The notes: generated by a model not told the origin, from the sequence alone. DNA of 64,000 nucleotides from Litoreibacter albidus (GCF_900107015.1 NZ_FNOI01000001.1:622501-686500); one strand, 5' to 3'. Positions 53,978 to 62,903 are shown, numbered from the stretch's first letter. Program-made: numbers and translations.

Positions 53978-54683
53978 TACGGCAACTCTGAACCTTCCTC
54001 TGCTTGCGGCTTCGCAGGCGCAAAAACATGTCACGGTGAATGAGGCTTTGGCGCGCATCGACGCGGCGCTTCAGTTGAGCGTGATTAGCCGGTCGTTGAT
54101 GACGCCGCCCGCGTTGCCGGAGGCGGGGGACTGCTACCTGGTGCCGCTGGGCGGGGTTAACGATTGGGACGGCGCGGATGAGCAGCTTGCGTTTCATCTA
54201 AACGGTGGCTGGGAGTTCCTGACGCCTTTGGCGGGGTGGAAGATATTCGTCGTCGACGAGGCATTAGATATCAGGTTTGACGGTGTGGCGTGGCAGGAAA
54301 ACCCGCTGTCCTCCAGCCCGTTCGGCGCGGGTATGCGGGCTGAAACGGTGGAGTTCGACTTTGACATAGGCGCGGGGGCAAGCGTGCTCACGGGGTTTGT
54401 TATCCCGAAAGGCAGCGTGGTGCTGGCGGTCACGGGGGTGGTGGTGACTGCGGTGACCGGCACCTTGAGTGACTGGTCATTGGGGGTGGCGACGTCGGAC
54501 ACGCGCTATGGCACGCTTTACGGCGTCGGAACCGGTTCGTGGTTGCGCGGGGTGACGGGTCAACCGCAGGCTTATTACGAGAACACACAGCTGAAGCTGA
54601 CCGCCAATGGCGGCGACTTTTCTGGTGGCACGGTTCGCTTGGCGGTGCACCTTTTACGGTTTGATATACCGCGCACATCGTAG
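53970..54683 (+). CDS. DUF2793 fibre-like protein at the end of the GTA cluster
   Basis: 237 residues. The DUF2793 domain spans about residues 1-100: LPLLAASQAQKHVTVNEALARIDAALQL, then CYLVPLGGVNDWDGADEQLAFHLNGGWEFLTPLAGWKIFVVDE. The C-terminal half is a beta-rich domain (GTLYGVGTGSW...). DUF2793 occurs in the RcGTA tail fibre gene, which is encoded away from the main cluster there. Overlaps g15 by 8 bases with AAGGA upstream, so it belongs to the same transcript. Confidence 0.9.
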   Translation: MADTATLNLPLLAASQAQKHVTVNEALARIDAALQLSVISRSLMTPPALPEAGDCYLVPLGGVNDWDGADEQLAFHLNGGWEFLTPLAGWKIFVVDEALDIRFDGVAWQENPLSSSPFGAGMRAETVEFDFDIGAGASVLTGFVIPKGSVVLAVTGVVVTAVTGTLSDWSLGVATSDTRYGTLYGVGTGSWLRGVTGQPQAYYENTQLKLTANGGDFSGGTVRLAVHLLRFDIPRTS

Positions 54684-54787
54684 ATGGTGATCCGATTGAT
54701 CACAGTTTTGCGCGTGACAGGGGTTTGGAATTGCCACATTTTGCCTATCTAGTGTAGACTACGCCCAACATTTTTAAGGACATCTGA

Positions 54788-55597
54788 ATGGCACATTCCG
54801 ACCCCAAGCTGGCAAAACTCGATCCGGTCTGGTCACAGATCACCGATGAAGCACGTGTGGCGATTGCGGATGAGCCGCTTTTGGGCGGGCTTATTCACGG
54901 CTCTCTCTTGCACCACGGCAAGCTGGATTCGGCCTTGGCGTACCGCTTTTCGCAAAAGCTGGCGTCGGCTGAGATGTCGGAGCAAATCCTGCGCGAGATC
55001 GCGGATGAGGCCTATGCGGCTGACCCGTGGTTGGGCGAGGCTGCGCGCGCCGATATCGTTGCGGTCTATGACCGTGACCCAGCCTGCGAGCGCTTTATTC
55101 AGCCGGTGTTGTTCTTCAAGGGCTTCCAAGCGATTCAAGCCTACCGTATCGGGCATTGGCTGTGGAAACAGGGCCGCAAGGACATGTCTTACTTCGTGCA
55201 GATGCGCACCTCGGAAGCGTTTGGAGTCGACATCCATCCGGCGGCGCGGATTGGCAAAGGCATCATGATCGACCACGCGCATTCTATCGTGATCGGGGAG
55301 ACGGCGGTCGTTGGCGACAACGTGTCAATGCTGCATTCTGTGACGCTGGGCGGCACCGGCAAAGAGCACGACGACCGTCATCCCAAGATTGAAAACGGCG
55401 TGTTGATCGGCGCGGGCGCGAAAGTTCTGGGCAACATCACCGTCGGACATTGCTCGCGCATTGCGGCGGGGTCCGTGGTGCTGGAAGAGGTGCCGCCGAT
55501 GAAGACCGTGGCAGGTGTGCCAGCGCGTATCGTCGGGGAGGCGGGGTGCACGCACCCGTCGATCTCCATGGATCAGATGATTGGCACAAGAAGCTGA
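54788..55597 (+). CDS. cysE: Serine O-acetyltransferase
   Basis: Makes O-acetylserine for cysteine synthesis. 269 residues: N-terminal helical domain (LGGLIHGSLLHHGKLDSALAYRFSQKLAS) and C-terminal left-handed beta-helix of hexapeptide repeats with catalytic residues in DIHPAARIGKGIMIDHAHSIVIGETAVVGDNV. GGTGKEHDDRHPKI is family-diagnostic. It lies 104 bp after the DUF2793 gene and is not a GTA gene. Confidence 0.95.
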   Translation: MAHSDPKLAKLDPVWSQITDEARVAIADEPLLGGLIHGSLLHHGKLDSALAYRFSQKLASAEMSEQILREIADEAYAADPWLGEAARADIVAVYDRDPACERFIQPVLFFKGFQAIQAYRIGHWLWKQGRKDMSYFVQMRTSEAFGVDIHPAARIGKGIMIDHAHSIVIGETAVVGDNVSMLHSVTLGGTGKEHDDRHPKIENGVLIGAGAKVLGNITVGHCSRIAAGSVVLEEVPPMKTVAGVPARIVGEAGCTHPSISMDQMIGTRS

Positions 55598-55615
55598 TAT
55601 ATAACCATTAAAATG

Positions 55616-55647
55616 AAAAAGGCCGGATCAGGTGATCCGGCCTTTTT
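55616..55647. terminator. Bidirectional terminator between cysE and pdhC
   Basis: AAAAAGGCCGGATCA (55616-55630) and TGATCCGGCCTTTTT (55633-55647) form a perfect 15-bp stem with a two-base spacer and T runs on both strands. Confidence 0.95.
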
Positions 55648-55665
55648 CATGTCATGTCACCGCAG

Positions 55666-56961
55666 TCAGGCGAGCATGCCCATCGGGTTTTCCAAGTTGT
55701 CCTTGATCGCGTTGAGCAAGTTGGCGCCAAGTGCGCCGTCAATCACACGGTGATCGACGCTGAGCGTCGTCGACATCACGGTGGCCACTTTCAGCTCTCC
55801 GTCGTCACCCACAACCGGCTTCTTGGCACCAGCGCCCACGGCCAGAATGGCGGCATGGGGCGGGTTGATGATCGCGTCGAAGTTGTCGATGCCGAACATC
55901 CCGAGGTTGGAGATCGCGAAGCTGCCGCCTTGGTATTCATGCGGCGCAAGTTTGCGGTCGCGGGCACGGGCGGCCAGATCCTTCATTTCTGTCGACAAGG
56001 CGGACAGCGACTTCATGTCGGCGTCTTTCAGCACGGGCGTGAACAACCCGCCCTCAATCGCCACGGCGACGGCGACGTCGGAGGGCTTCAGGCTCAGCGT
56101 GCGGTCGCCTGCCCAGACTGCGTTCGCATCTGGAACCTGCTGCAACGCCAGTGCGCAGGCTTTGATGATGAAGTCGTTAACGGACAGCTTAACACCGCGC
56201 GGTTCCAAGGTTTTGTTGAGCGTCGCACGGAACTTGAGCAGCGCATCCAGTTGGATATCGCGGCGCAGGTAGAAGTGCGGCACCGATTGCTTGGCCTCTG
56301 TCAGGCGCGCCGCAATGGTCTTGCGCATGCCGTCGAGTGGTTGCTCCTCAAACTCGCGGCCTTCGTACATCTTGCGGACTTGGTCGGTGGTTGGGCCGGA
56401 CGCCAGTGCGGCGGCGGCTGGGGCCGACGGTGCTGCGGCAGCCGCAGGTGCGGCTTTGGGTGCGGCGGATGCGCCTTCAACGTCGGCTTTGACGATGCGG
56501 CCTTTGGGGCCGGAGCCTTTCAAGTCTGCGAGGTCGATGCCTTTGTCCGCAGCAATGCGGCGGGCCAAGGGGGATGCGAACACGCGGTCACCATCTGCAC
56601 GGGCAGGGGCTTTGGGAGCAGCTGAGGCGGCGGGTACCTCTTGCTTTGCCTCTTTGGGCGCTGCGGCTGGTGTCTCTGCCGGGGCTTCGGAGGTTGCGCC
56701 GATGTCATCCGCGCTTTCGCCGTCCTCCAGCAGCACCGCGATGGCGGTGTTTACCTTGACGCCTTCGGTGCCTTCCTCAACGAGGATTTTGCCGATGACG
56801 CCCTCGTCCACGGCTTCAAATTCCATGGTGGCCTTGTCGGTTTCAATTTCCGCCATCACGTCGCCGGAGTTGACGGTGTCGCCTTCCTTCACCAGCCATT
56901 TGGCCAGTGTGCCCTCTTCCATGGTCGGGGACAGCGCAGGCATGAGAATTTCGATTGGCAT
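55666..56961 (-). CDS. pdhC: Pyruvate dehydrogenase E2, dihydrolipoamide acetyltransferase
   Basis: Core of the PDH complex; transfers acetyl from lipoate to CoA. 431 residues: one lipoyl domain with Lys43 (ETDKATMEF), an Ala/Pro linker, the E1/E3-binding domain ([33 protein letters not shown], about 128-162) and the catalytic domain ending with His404 and Asp408 (DHRVIDG). It follows pdhB by 12 bp. No E3 (lpd) gene is in the window. Confidence 0.96.
   Translation of the reverse strand: MPIEILMPALSPTMEEGTLAKWLVKEGDTVNSGDVMAEIETDKATMEFEAVDEGVIGKILVEEGTEGVKVNTAIAVLLEDGESADDIGATSEAPAETPAAAPKEAKQEVPAASAAPKAPARADGDRVFASPLARRIAADKGIDLADLKGSGPKGRIVKADVEGASAAPKAAPAAAAAPSAPAAAALASGPTTDQVRKMYEGREFEEQPLDGMRKTIAARLTEAKQSVPHFYLRRDIQLDALLKFRATLNKTLEPRGVKLSVNDFIIKACALALQQVPDANAVWAGDRTLSLKPSDVAVAVAIEGGLFTPVLKDADMKSLSALSTEMKDLAARARDRKLAPHEYQGGSFAISNLGMFGIDNFDAIINPPHAAILAVGAGAKKPVVGDDGELKVATVMSTTLSVDHRVIDGALGANLLNAIKDNLENPMGMLA
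56698..56961 (-). repeat. Lipoyl-domain coding repeat, copy 1 (pdhC)
   Basis: Codons 1-88 of pdhC. They encode nearly the same protein as codons 1-88 of pdhB (copy at 58084-58347), with only a few residue differences (for example residues 2, 3, 35 and 62). Many synonymous third-position changes separate the two copies. Confidence 0.9.
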
Positions 56962-56973
56962 GATCAGCGCTCC

Positions 56974-58347
56974 TTAACGGTAGGTGACAGCTTTGACGGC
57001 GTCGATGACCTCTTTGGTCGTCGTCAGCGCAAGCTTCTCTAGGTTGGCGGCATAGGGCATGGGAACGTCCTTACCAGTGCAATTGATGACCGGTGCGTCG
57101 AGGTAGTCGAACGCTTCCTGCATCAACACAGAGCTGATGTAGCTGCCGATGGAGCAGACAGGGAAGCCTTCCTCTACGGTCACGCAGCGGTTGGTTTTCT
57201 TGACGCTCTCAATGATAGAGGCGGTGTCCATCGGGCGCAGCGTGCGCAGGTCAAGGACCTCCGCGCTGATGCCATCTTCTGCAAGTTTATCAGCGGCTTC
57301 CAGCGCGTACTTCATCCCGATGCCGAAGCTCACGATGGTGACATCTGTGCCCTCGCGCCAGATTTTCGCCTTGCCGAACGGGACGGTGTAATCGTCCATC
57401 ACAGGCACGTCGAAGGATTGGCCGTAGAGGATTTCGTTCTCTAGGAAGATCACAGGGTTTGGATCGCGGATGGCGGTTTTCAGCAGGCCTTTGGCGTCGG
57501 CTGCGGAGTAGGGCATGACCACCTTCAAGCCAGGGATCTGGCTGTACCAAGCGGCGTAATCGTGGGAGTGCTGAGCACCCACGCGCGCGGCGGCACCGTT
57601 CGGGCCACGGAACACAATCGGGCACCCCATCTGGCCGCCGGACATATACAGCGTCTTGGCGGCGGAGTTGATGATCTGGTCAATCGCCTGCATGGCGAAG
57701 TTGAAGGTCATGAACTCGACAATCGGGTTCAACCCGCCGAAGGCCGCGCCGACACCGATACCGGCGAAGCCGTGCTCGGTGATTGGCGTGTCGATGACGC
57801 GCTTGGAGCCGAATTCGTCCAGCAAGCCTTGGCTGATCTTATAGGCGCCCTGATATTCGGCGACTTCCTCACCCATCAGGAACACTTCCGGCGTGCGGCG
57901 CATTTCCTCGGCCATCGCGTCGCGAAGGGCTTCGCGCACGGTGGTGGATTTCATTTCCGTCCCCTCGGGGATGTCCATTTCTGCCGGTGCAACGATCTCA
58001 ACGGGGGCGGCAGGGTTGGCGGACATGGGCTCGTCAATCGGGGCTTTTTCCTCGGTGTCGGCGCTGTCGCCGGAGGAGGCCGAGGCGATGTCATCGGCGC
58101 TTTCGCCGTCTTCCAGCAAAACCGCGATAGCGGTGTTTACCTTGACGCCTTCGGTGCCTTCCGCAACGAGGATTTTGCCGATAACGCCTTCGTCGACGGC
58201 TTCAAATTCCATCGTGGCTTTGTCGGTCTCGATCTCTGCCATGATGTCGCCGGAGTTGACAGTGTCGCCTTCCTTAACGAGCCATTTGGCAAGGGTGCCT
58301 TCTTCCATGGTTGGAGAGAGCGCGGGCATAAGAATTTCGGTCGCCAT
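56974..58347 (-). CDS. pdhB: Pyruvate dehydrogenase E1 beta subunit with lipoyl domain
   Basis: Thiamine-diphosphate-dependent decarboxylation of pyruvate with E1 alpha. 457 residues: a complete lipoyl domain at 1-80 (Lys43), an acidic linker, then the E1-beta domain starting [36 protein letters not shown]. The N-terminal lipoyl domain is absent in E. coli but typical of alphaproteobacterial PdhB. Three bases separate it from pdhA. Confidence 0.96.
   Translation of the reverse strand: MATEILMPALSPTMEEGTLAKWLVKEGDTVNSGDIMAEIETDKATMEFEAVDEGVIGKILVAEGTEGVKVNTAIAVLLEDGESADDIASASSGDSADTEEKAPIDEPMSANPAAPVEIVAPAEMDIPEGTEMKSTTVREALRDAMAEEMRRTPEVFLMGEEVAEYQGAYKISQGLLDEFGSKRVIDTPITEHGFAGIGVGAAFGGLNPIVEFMTFNFAMQAIDQIINSAAKTLYMSGGQMGCPIVFRGPNGAAARVGAQHSHDYAAWYSQIPGLKVVMPYSAADAKGLLKTAIRDPNPVIFLENEILYGQSFDVPVMDDYTVPFGKAKIWREGTDVTIVSFGIGMKYALEAADKLAEDGISAEVLDLRTLRPMDTASIIESVKKTNRCVTVEEGFPVCSIGSYISSVLMQEAFDYLDAPVINCTGKDVPMPYAANLEKLALTTTKEVIDAVKAVTYR
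58084..58347 (-). repeat. Lipoyl-domain coding repeat, copy 2 (pdhB)
   Basis: Partner of 56698-56961. The encoded domains agree at almost every position over 88 residues, which suggests duplication or gene conversion plus purifying selection. Confidence 0.9.
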
Positions 58348-58350
58348 GTT

Positions 58351-59352
58351 TTAAGCCTCCGCTTCCATGTAAATGTCTGTGTAAAGCTCGTCCAAGCTTG
58401 GCTCCGGGCTTTCTTTGGCAAAGTCTGCGGACTCGTTGACGATGGCCTTAATCTCTTTGTCGATGGCTTTCAGGTCGTCGTCAGTCGCGTGTTTGCCAGT
58501 CAGCAGCATGTCACGGACCTGCTCGATGCAGTCACGCTCGTCGCGCATTTTCTGGACCTCTTCGCGGGTCCGGTATTTGGCGGGGTCCGACATGGAGTGC
58601 CCACGGTAGCGGTAGGTTTTAACCTCAAGAATGTAGGGGCCTTTGCCCGCGCGGCAGTGCGCCACAGCTTTCTCAGAGGCTTCTTTAACCTTCAGCACAT
58701 CCATGCCGTCGACCGCTTCGCCTTTGATGCCAAAGGCCGCGCCGCGTGTGTAGATGTCTGGGGAGGAGGTGGAGCGCGCCATGGACGTCCCCATCGCGTA
58801 TTCGTTGTTCTCAATCACGAAGATCACCGGCAAATCCCAAAGGGCGGCCATGTTGAAGGCTTCGTAGACTTGGCCCTGGTTCGCCGCACCGTCACCGAAG
58901 TAGGTGAAGGTCACGTTGTCATTGCCACGGTATTTGTCGGAAAACGCCAGACCCGCGCCCAGTGGCACCTGTGCTGCCACGATGCCGTGGCCGCCGTAGA
59001 AATGCTTCTCCTTGGAGAACATGTGCATGGAGCCGCCCTTACCCTTGGAGTAGCCACCTTCGCGGCCGGTCAGCTCTGCCATAACGCCGTTGGGGTCCAT
59101 GCCGCAGGCCAGCATGTGGCCGTGGTCGCGGTAGGAGGTAATGCGCTTGTCGCCTTCTTTGGTCGCTGCTTCCAGCCCAACCACAACAGCCTCTTGCCCG
59201 ATGTAGAGGTGGCAAAAGCCCCCGATCAGGCCCATGCCGTACAATTGGCCAGCCTTCTCTTCAAAGCGGCGGATCAAAAGCATGTCACGGTAGTAGCTCA
59301 GCAGCTCCTCCTTAGAGACATTCGCTTTCTTGGTTGTTTTCTTGGCGGCCAT
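58351..59352 (-). CDS. pdhA: Pyruvate dehydrogenase E1 alpha subunit
   Basis: 333 residues with the thiamine diphosphate motif GDGAANQGQVYEAFNMAALWDLPVIFVIENN and the phosphorylation-loop region YRYRGHSMSDPAKYRTREE. The Lys-rich start (AAKKTTKKANVSKEEL) is normal for the group. First gene of pdhABC; a 20-bp palindrome lies 38-57 bp upstream. Confidence 0.96.
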   Translation of the reverse strand: MAAKKTTKKANVSKEELLSYYRDMLLIRRFEEKAGQLYGMGLIGGFCHLYIGQEAVVVGLEAATKEGDKRITSYRDHGHMLACGMDPNGVMAELTGREGGYSKGKGGSMHMFSKEKHFYGGHGIVAAQVPLGAGLAFSDKYRGNDNVTFTYFGDGAANQGQVYEAFNMAALWDLPVIFVIENNEYAMGTSMARSTSSPDIYTRGAAFGIKGEAVDGMDVLKVKEASEKAVAHCRAGKGPYILEVKTYRYRGHSMSDPAKYRTREEVQKMRDERDCIEQVRDMLLTGKHATDDDLKAIDKEIKAIVNESADFAKESPEPSLDELYTDIYMEAEA

Positions 59353-59389
59353 ACTGGCAATCCTCCCAAAAACCTTAGCGCAAAAAGGT

Positions 59390-59409
59390 ATAGTTTAACG
59401 TTAAACTAT
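59390..59409. promoter_or_regulatory. Perfect 20-bp palindrome upstream of pdhA
   Basis: ATAGTTTAAC directly followed by its reverse complement GTTAAACTAT. The AACGTT centre resembles operators of LacI-family regulators. A TATACC box (minus strand, 59387-59392) overlaps its end, so binding here would block a pdhA promoter. Confidence 0.65.
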
Positions 59410-59515
59410 CTTTTAGCAGAGCTTTTGGGAAAGATCACCCCTGTTTAAGTGCCGCAGGGGAATTTTCACCGCAGACGGGGGAAGGGGTGTTAAATTATAG
59501 GCGAATGCGCGAGGG

Positions 59516-59821
59516 TTAGCGCAGCAGGATTTCGTCGGAGCGCATCAGTCCCAGCGTGGCGCGGGCTTGCGTGTCGAGCAAATCCAGATCCAGATACCCG
59601 TCGGACAGACGGCGCGTCATGTTGCGCAGATTGGCAACCTCGGCCTCCAGAACGTCTAGCTCGCCCCGCAATACCTCGATTTCGGCCTCAACCTGAACGC
59701 GGCGGAAAATGCCGTAGTCGCCCTGCACAGCGGCGAACACAAAATACGCTCCCATCAGGAACAGCACTGAAAAGATCAGCAGCGGCGTAAGGCCGAAAGA
59801 TGTGGAGCGAACGTTAGTCAT
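59516..59821 (-). CDS. FtsB/DivIC-like septum formation initiator
   Basis: 101 residues: a short cytoplasmic N-terminus, one membrane helix (LTPLLIFSVLFLMGAYFVFAAV) and a periplasmic coiled coil (RRVQVEAEIEVLRGELDVLEAEVANLRNMTRRL) with the FtsB-like ending LDLLDTQARATLGLMRSDEILL. FtsB links FtsL and FtsQ in the divisome. The ATG at 59821 is preferred over an upstream in-frame start. It lies between pdhA and the aldolase gene, an arrangement common in Rhodobacterales. Confidence 0.88.
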   Translation of the reverse strand: MTNVRSTSFGLTPLLIFSVLFLMGAYFVFAAVQGDYGIFRRVQVEAEIEVLRGELDVLEAEVANLRNMTRRLSDGYLDLDLLDTQARATLGLMRSDEILLR

Positions 59822-59863
59822 GTCATGCCTCAGGGCGCGTCTCTTGTGGACGCTACCCCATAT

Positions 59864-59931
59864 GAATCGCACATGTGATTCGATTTGTGAATCCCCTAAA
59901 TTGCTAAAACGGCAATATTTATAGGGGATTC
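59864..59931. promoter_or_regulatory. Four clustered GANTC (CcrM) sites upstream of the ftsB-like gene
   Basis: GAATC 59864-59868, GATTC 59877-59881, GAATC 59889-59893 and GATTC 59927-59931. GANTC is the target of the cell-cycle methyltransferase CcrM of alphaproteobacteria; about one site per 256 bp is expected by chance. They lie 43-110 bp upstream of the ftsB-like start. Confidence 0.6.
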
Positions 59932-59932
59932 A
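59888..59932 (-). terminator. Hairpin after the aldolase gene
   Basis: TGAATCCCCTA (59888-59898) pairs perfectly with TAGGGGATTCA (59922-59932), with an inner TTGC/GCAA. It follows the fba stop on the minus strand but lacks a T run, so it may protect the mRNA 3' end or act as a protein-binding site. Confidence 0.5.
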
Positions 59933-59937
59933 GTCGA

Positions 59938-60831
59938 TTATCCGGCGACAGAGGCCTGATAGATGCTGTCGATTGTGCCGGCGATCATCTCATTGAACGC
60001 GGCGTCGCTTTGTTGGGCGGAAAGTCCTTCGGTCAGCGCGCGCGAGAAGCTGGCGATGATACCGGTGTTCGTCGACAGGCGGGCGTTCGCTTCGTCGCGC
60101 GAATAGCCGCCCGACAGCGCCACGACACGCAGCACGCGCGGGTGGTCGACCAGTGGCTTATAGATGTTGGCGACCTCTGGCAGCGTCAGCTTCAGCATCA
60201 CGTCTTTGCCCTCGGGCAGGGCGTCCAACTGCTTGGTCAGCTCTGCCAGCAGGATGGTTTCAGCCTCGGCCTTATCAGCGATGGAAATCGTTACCTCTGG
60301 CTCAATAATCGGCATCAGGCCGTGGCCCAAGATCTGGCGGCCAAGGTCGAATTGCTGTGCGACAACCGCTGCAATGCCTGCTTCCGACGCCGCAGAGATG
60401 ACGGAGCGCATCTTGGTGCCGAACATGCCTTTCTCAACGCCACGTTTCAGCAGCGCGTCCAGACCGTCGATGTGCTTCATCAGCTGAACGCCGTTGGCCT
60501 CATCTTCCAAGCCCTTGTCGATCTTCAGGAAAGGCACAACACCGCTGTCTTCCCAGATAAACTTGCCCGACGGGACGCCGTCCATCTCGCGATCCATTGT
60601 TTTCTCGAACAAGATCGCGCCGATGACCTTTTCGCCGTTGAAGGCAGGGGCCTTCACGATGCGGGTGCGCATCTGGTGGATTTGGTCGAACATTTCTTCG
60701 TCGTTGCTATAGGCATCTTCTTCGACACCGTAGAGACGCAGGGCCTTCGGGGTAGAGCCGCCGCTTTGGTCCAAGGCCGCAATGAAGCCTTTGCCGTTAC
60801 GGATTTGCTCAAGTTGTTCAGAGTTCGACAT
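59938..60831 (-). CDS. fba: Fructose-bisphosphate aldolase, class I
   Basis: Cleaves fructose 1,6-bisphosphate in glycolysis or makes it in gluconeogenesis. 297 residues of the Schiff-base (class I) bacterial family: GFIAALDQSGGSTPKALRLYG at the start, IVKAPAFNGEKVIGAILFE, GLMPIIEPEVTI and KLTLPE with a likely active-site Lys, then RVVALSGGYSRDEAN. Follows pgk and gap on the same strand. Confidence 0.94.
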   Translation of the reverse strand: MSNSEQLEQIRNGKGFIAALDQSGGSTPKALRLYGVEEDAYSNDEEMFDQIHQMRTRIVKAPAFNGEKVIGAILFEKTMDREMDGVPSGKFIWEDSGVVPFLKIDKGLEDEANGVQLMKHIDGLDALLKRGVEKGMFGTKMRSVISAASEAGIAAVVAQQFDLGRQILGHGLMPIIEPEVTISIADKAEAETILLAELTKQLDALPEGKDVMLKLTLPEVANIYKPLVDHPRVLRVVALSGGYSRDEANARLSTNTGIIASFSRALTEGLSAQQSDAAFNEMIAGTIDSIYQASVAG

Positions 60832-60899
60832 GAAAGGCCTCGCTAGGGATACGCTAAGTTGCGCAATCTCTATGGGAGCCGCAATTGGGTTGCAACAAT

Positions 60900-60922
60900 G
60901 CTTGCGCTAACATGGCGCAAGC
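60900..60922 (-). terminator. Hairpin after the SDR gene
   Basis: GCTTGCGC (60900-60907) and GCGCAAGC (60915-60922) form a perfect 8-bp stem with a 7-base loop just past the SDR stop. No T run follows on the minus strand. Confidence 0.55.
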
Positions 60923-60924
60923 AA

Positions 60925-61695
60925 TCAGGAGCGGACGTAAAACTGCGCCACAACCCACGTCAGAAGCCCGCGCGGGACAAATCTGGGCAGGACCGCAAAC
61001 ACCTTGTTGGCCAATCCAGGCACCACGACGCGCTTGCCGCGCATCATGCCGGACCAGCCGGCGTCCGCCACATCTTCGGCGCTCATCATCAGGCCCAGCT
61101 TCAAAAGCCGCACGTCGTGCATGTCGGCATCCTTGAAGAATTCCGTCTTGGTGGCGCCGGGGCAGAGGGCGGTAACGGTGAAATCGCCGCCTGCCAATTC
61201 TTGCGCGACGGCTTCCGACAGGGACAGCACATAGGATTTGCTGGCATGGTAGACCGCCATATGCGGCCCCGGCATGAAGGCGGCGGTGGAGGCCACGTTC
61301 AGGATTTTGCCCGCGCCGTTTGCGTGCATATGTTGCGCCGCTGATTTCATCAATTGGGTTAGCGCGACAATGTTCACCTGCACGCTGGTGTCCTCTCGCG
61401 TGGTGTCGGTTTTGACAAACGGGCCGTTGATGCCAAGCCCCGCGTTGTTCACCAGAACGTCGATCTGGCCAATTTGTACGGCTTCCGCCCATAACTGCGC
61501 CGCGCCGTCGCTGGTGTTCAGATCGGCGACGATGACATGCACGGTGCGCCCTGAGCTACGCAACTCCGCCGCCAAAGCCTCCAGCTTGTCTTCGGAGCGC
61601 GCGCTCAGGATCAGGTCGCGCCCGTCTTTGGCGGCGCGTCGGGCGATGGCTTTGCCGATCCCCTCAGATGCTCCGGTGATCAGCACATAGCCCAT
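60925..61695 (-). CDS. Short-chain dehydrogenase/reductase
   Basis: 256 residues, classical SDR: cofactor motif TGASEGIGKA (residues 7-16), NNAGLGINGPF, catalytic Ser in NVASTAAF and YHASK. LCPGATKTEFF suggests a DltE/YqjQ-like subgroup. Substrate unknown. It begins 3 bp after the pgk stop, so it is co-transcribed with glycolytic genes, which may be incidental. Confidence 0.88.
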   Translation of the reverse strand: MGYVLITGASEGIGKAIARRAAKDGRDLILSARSEDKLEALAAELRSSGRTVHVIVADLNTSDGAAQLWAEAVQIGQIDVLVNNAGLGINGPFVKTDTTREDTSVQVNIVALTQLMKSAAQHMHANGAGKILNVASTAAFMPGPHMAVYHASKSYVLSLSEAVAQELAGGDFTVTALCPGATKTEFFKDADMHDVRLLKLGLMMSAEDVADAGWSGMMRGKRVVVPGLANKVFAVLPRFVPRGLLTWVVAQFYVRS

Positions 61696-61698
61696 GAT

Positions 61699-62877
61699 TT
61701 ATCCTTCCAACGCGGCAACGCCCGGTAGGGTTTTGCCTTCCATCCACTCTAGGAACGCGCCCCCAGCGGTGGAAATATAAGTGAAGTCAGCCTCATGGCC
61801 GCTTGCGTTCACGGCGGCCACCGTGTCGCCGCCACCCGCCACGGACACAAGCTGCCCCGCCTTGGTCTGGCTGGCAATTTCGTCCAGCACGCCAAAGGTG
61901 GCGGTGTGGAAGGGGGCCAACTCGAACACGCCCAAGGGGCCGTTCATGATCAGTGTTTTCGCGTCCTTCAGGACTGATTTGATGTAGTCCACGGTTTGCG
62001 GCCCCGCGTCCAAGATCATCTGGTCGTCAGGGCAGGCATCTGCGGCCACAGTCAGCGAGGCGGCGTTTGCCTTGAATTCCGCCGCAACAACGATGTCGCG
62101 CGGCAGGATGATTTCACAGCCGGTGGTTTCAGCCTTCGCGAGAATGTCGCGGGCGGTCCCCGCCATATCGTGCTCTGCCAGCGATTTGCCCACACCCACA
62201 CCTTGCGCCGCAAGGAAGGTGTTGGCCATGCCGCCGCCGATCACCAGATGGTCAACTTTCTCGATCAGGTTCGACAGCAGGTCCAGCTTGGTTGACACTT
62301 TCGCGCCACCAACGATGGCCACAACGGGGCGTTCCGGCGTGCCAAGTGCGGCTTCGAGCGCGCTTAGCTCCTCTTGCATCAGGCGACCTGCGCAAGCGGG
62401 CAGCAGTTTGGCCAAGGCCTCTGTCGAGGCATGCGCGCGGTGCGCGGCGGAGAAGGCGTCATTCACATACACGTCGCCCAATGTTGCCAGCCGCGCGGCG
62501 AAGCCCGCCTCATTGGCTTCCTCGCCCGGGTTAAAGCGCAGGTTCTCCAACAAGGCGATTTGCCCAGCCTCCAGCGCCGCAACGCTGTCGCTGTAATCGC
62601 CATCAATGAATGTCACGGGCTTGCCCAAAATGTCGGACAGGGCAGGGACCACGTGGCGCAGCGACATCTCCGGCACGGTTTTGCCTTTGGGTCTGCCGTA
62701 ATGCGCCATCAACACCGGCGTGCCGCCTGCGGCGACGATGTCGCGCACGGTGGGCACGATACGTTCCATACGGGTGGCGTCGGTCACGCGGCCGTCTTCC
62801 ATCGGCACGTTGATATCCACGCGAACCAACACGCGTTTGCCGTTCAGGTCGAGATCGTCAAGAGTTTTCCAAGCCAT
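61699..62877 (-). CDS. pgk: Phosphoglycerate kinase
   Basis: Interconverts 1,3-bisphosphoglycerate and 3-phosphoglycerate with ATP/ADP. 392 residues with [63 protein letters not shown] and the C-terminal [11 protein letters not shown]. Full length. Follows gap with an 86-bp gap that contains a hairpin. Confidence 0.97.
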   Translation of the reverse strand: MAWKTLDDLDLNGKRVLVRVDINVPMEDGRVTDATRMERIVPTVRDIVAAGGTPVLMAHYGRPKGKTVPEMSLRHVVPALSDILGKPVTFIDGDYSDSVAALEAGQIALLENLRFNPGEEANEAGFAARLATLGDVYVNDAFSAAHRAHASTEALAKLLPACAGRLMQEELSALEAALGTPERPVVAIVGGAKVSTKLDLLSNLIEKVDHLVIGGGMANTFLAAQGVGVGKSLAEHDMAGTARDILAKAETTGCEIILPRDIVVAAEFKANAASLTVAADACPDDQMILDAGPQTVDYIKSVLKDAKTLIMNGPLGVFELAPFHTATFGVLDEIASQTKAGQLVSVAGGGDTVAAVNASGHEADFTYISTAGGAFLEWMEGKTLPGVAALEG

Positions 62878-62903
62878 GTGCGTGCTGTCTCCATAAAAGC
62901 CTA

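Larger units (their letters stand above)
39888..54683 (+). other. Gene transfer agent structural cluster (RcGTA type)
   Basis: Eighteen consecutive plus-strand genes in the canonical RcGTA order g1, g2, g3, g3.5, g4 to g10, g10.1, g11 to g15, plus a DUF2793 gene. GTAs are phage-like particles encoded by the cell that package random host DNA. There is no integrase, repressor, replication or lysis gene, and base composition matches the flanks. Every gene is full length. Regulators such as gafA and the lysis module are expected elsewhere in the genome. Confidence 0.95.

Noticed and set aside
39888-54683. Ordinary prophage
   Set aside because: No integrase, attachment-site repeats, repressor, replication or lysis genes, and the gene order matches RcGTA exactly, including the small g3.5 and g10.1.
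57562-59448. 628-codon open frame antisense to pdhA and pdhB
   Set aside because: It mirrors two unmistakable PDH genes; the translation is low-complexity and rich in His, Gly and Val with no domain. It is a by-product of codon bias.
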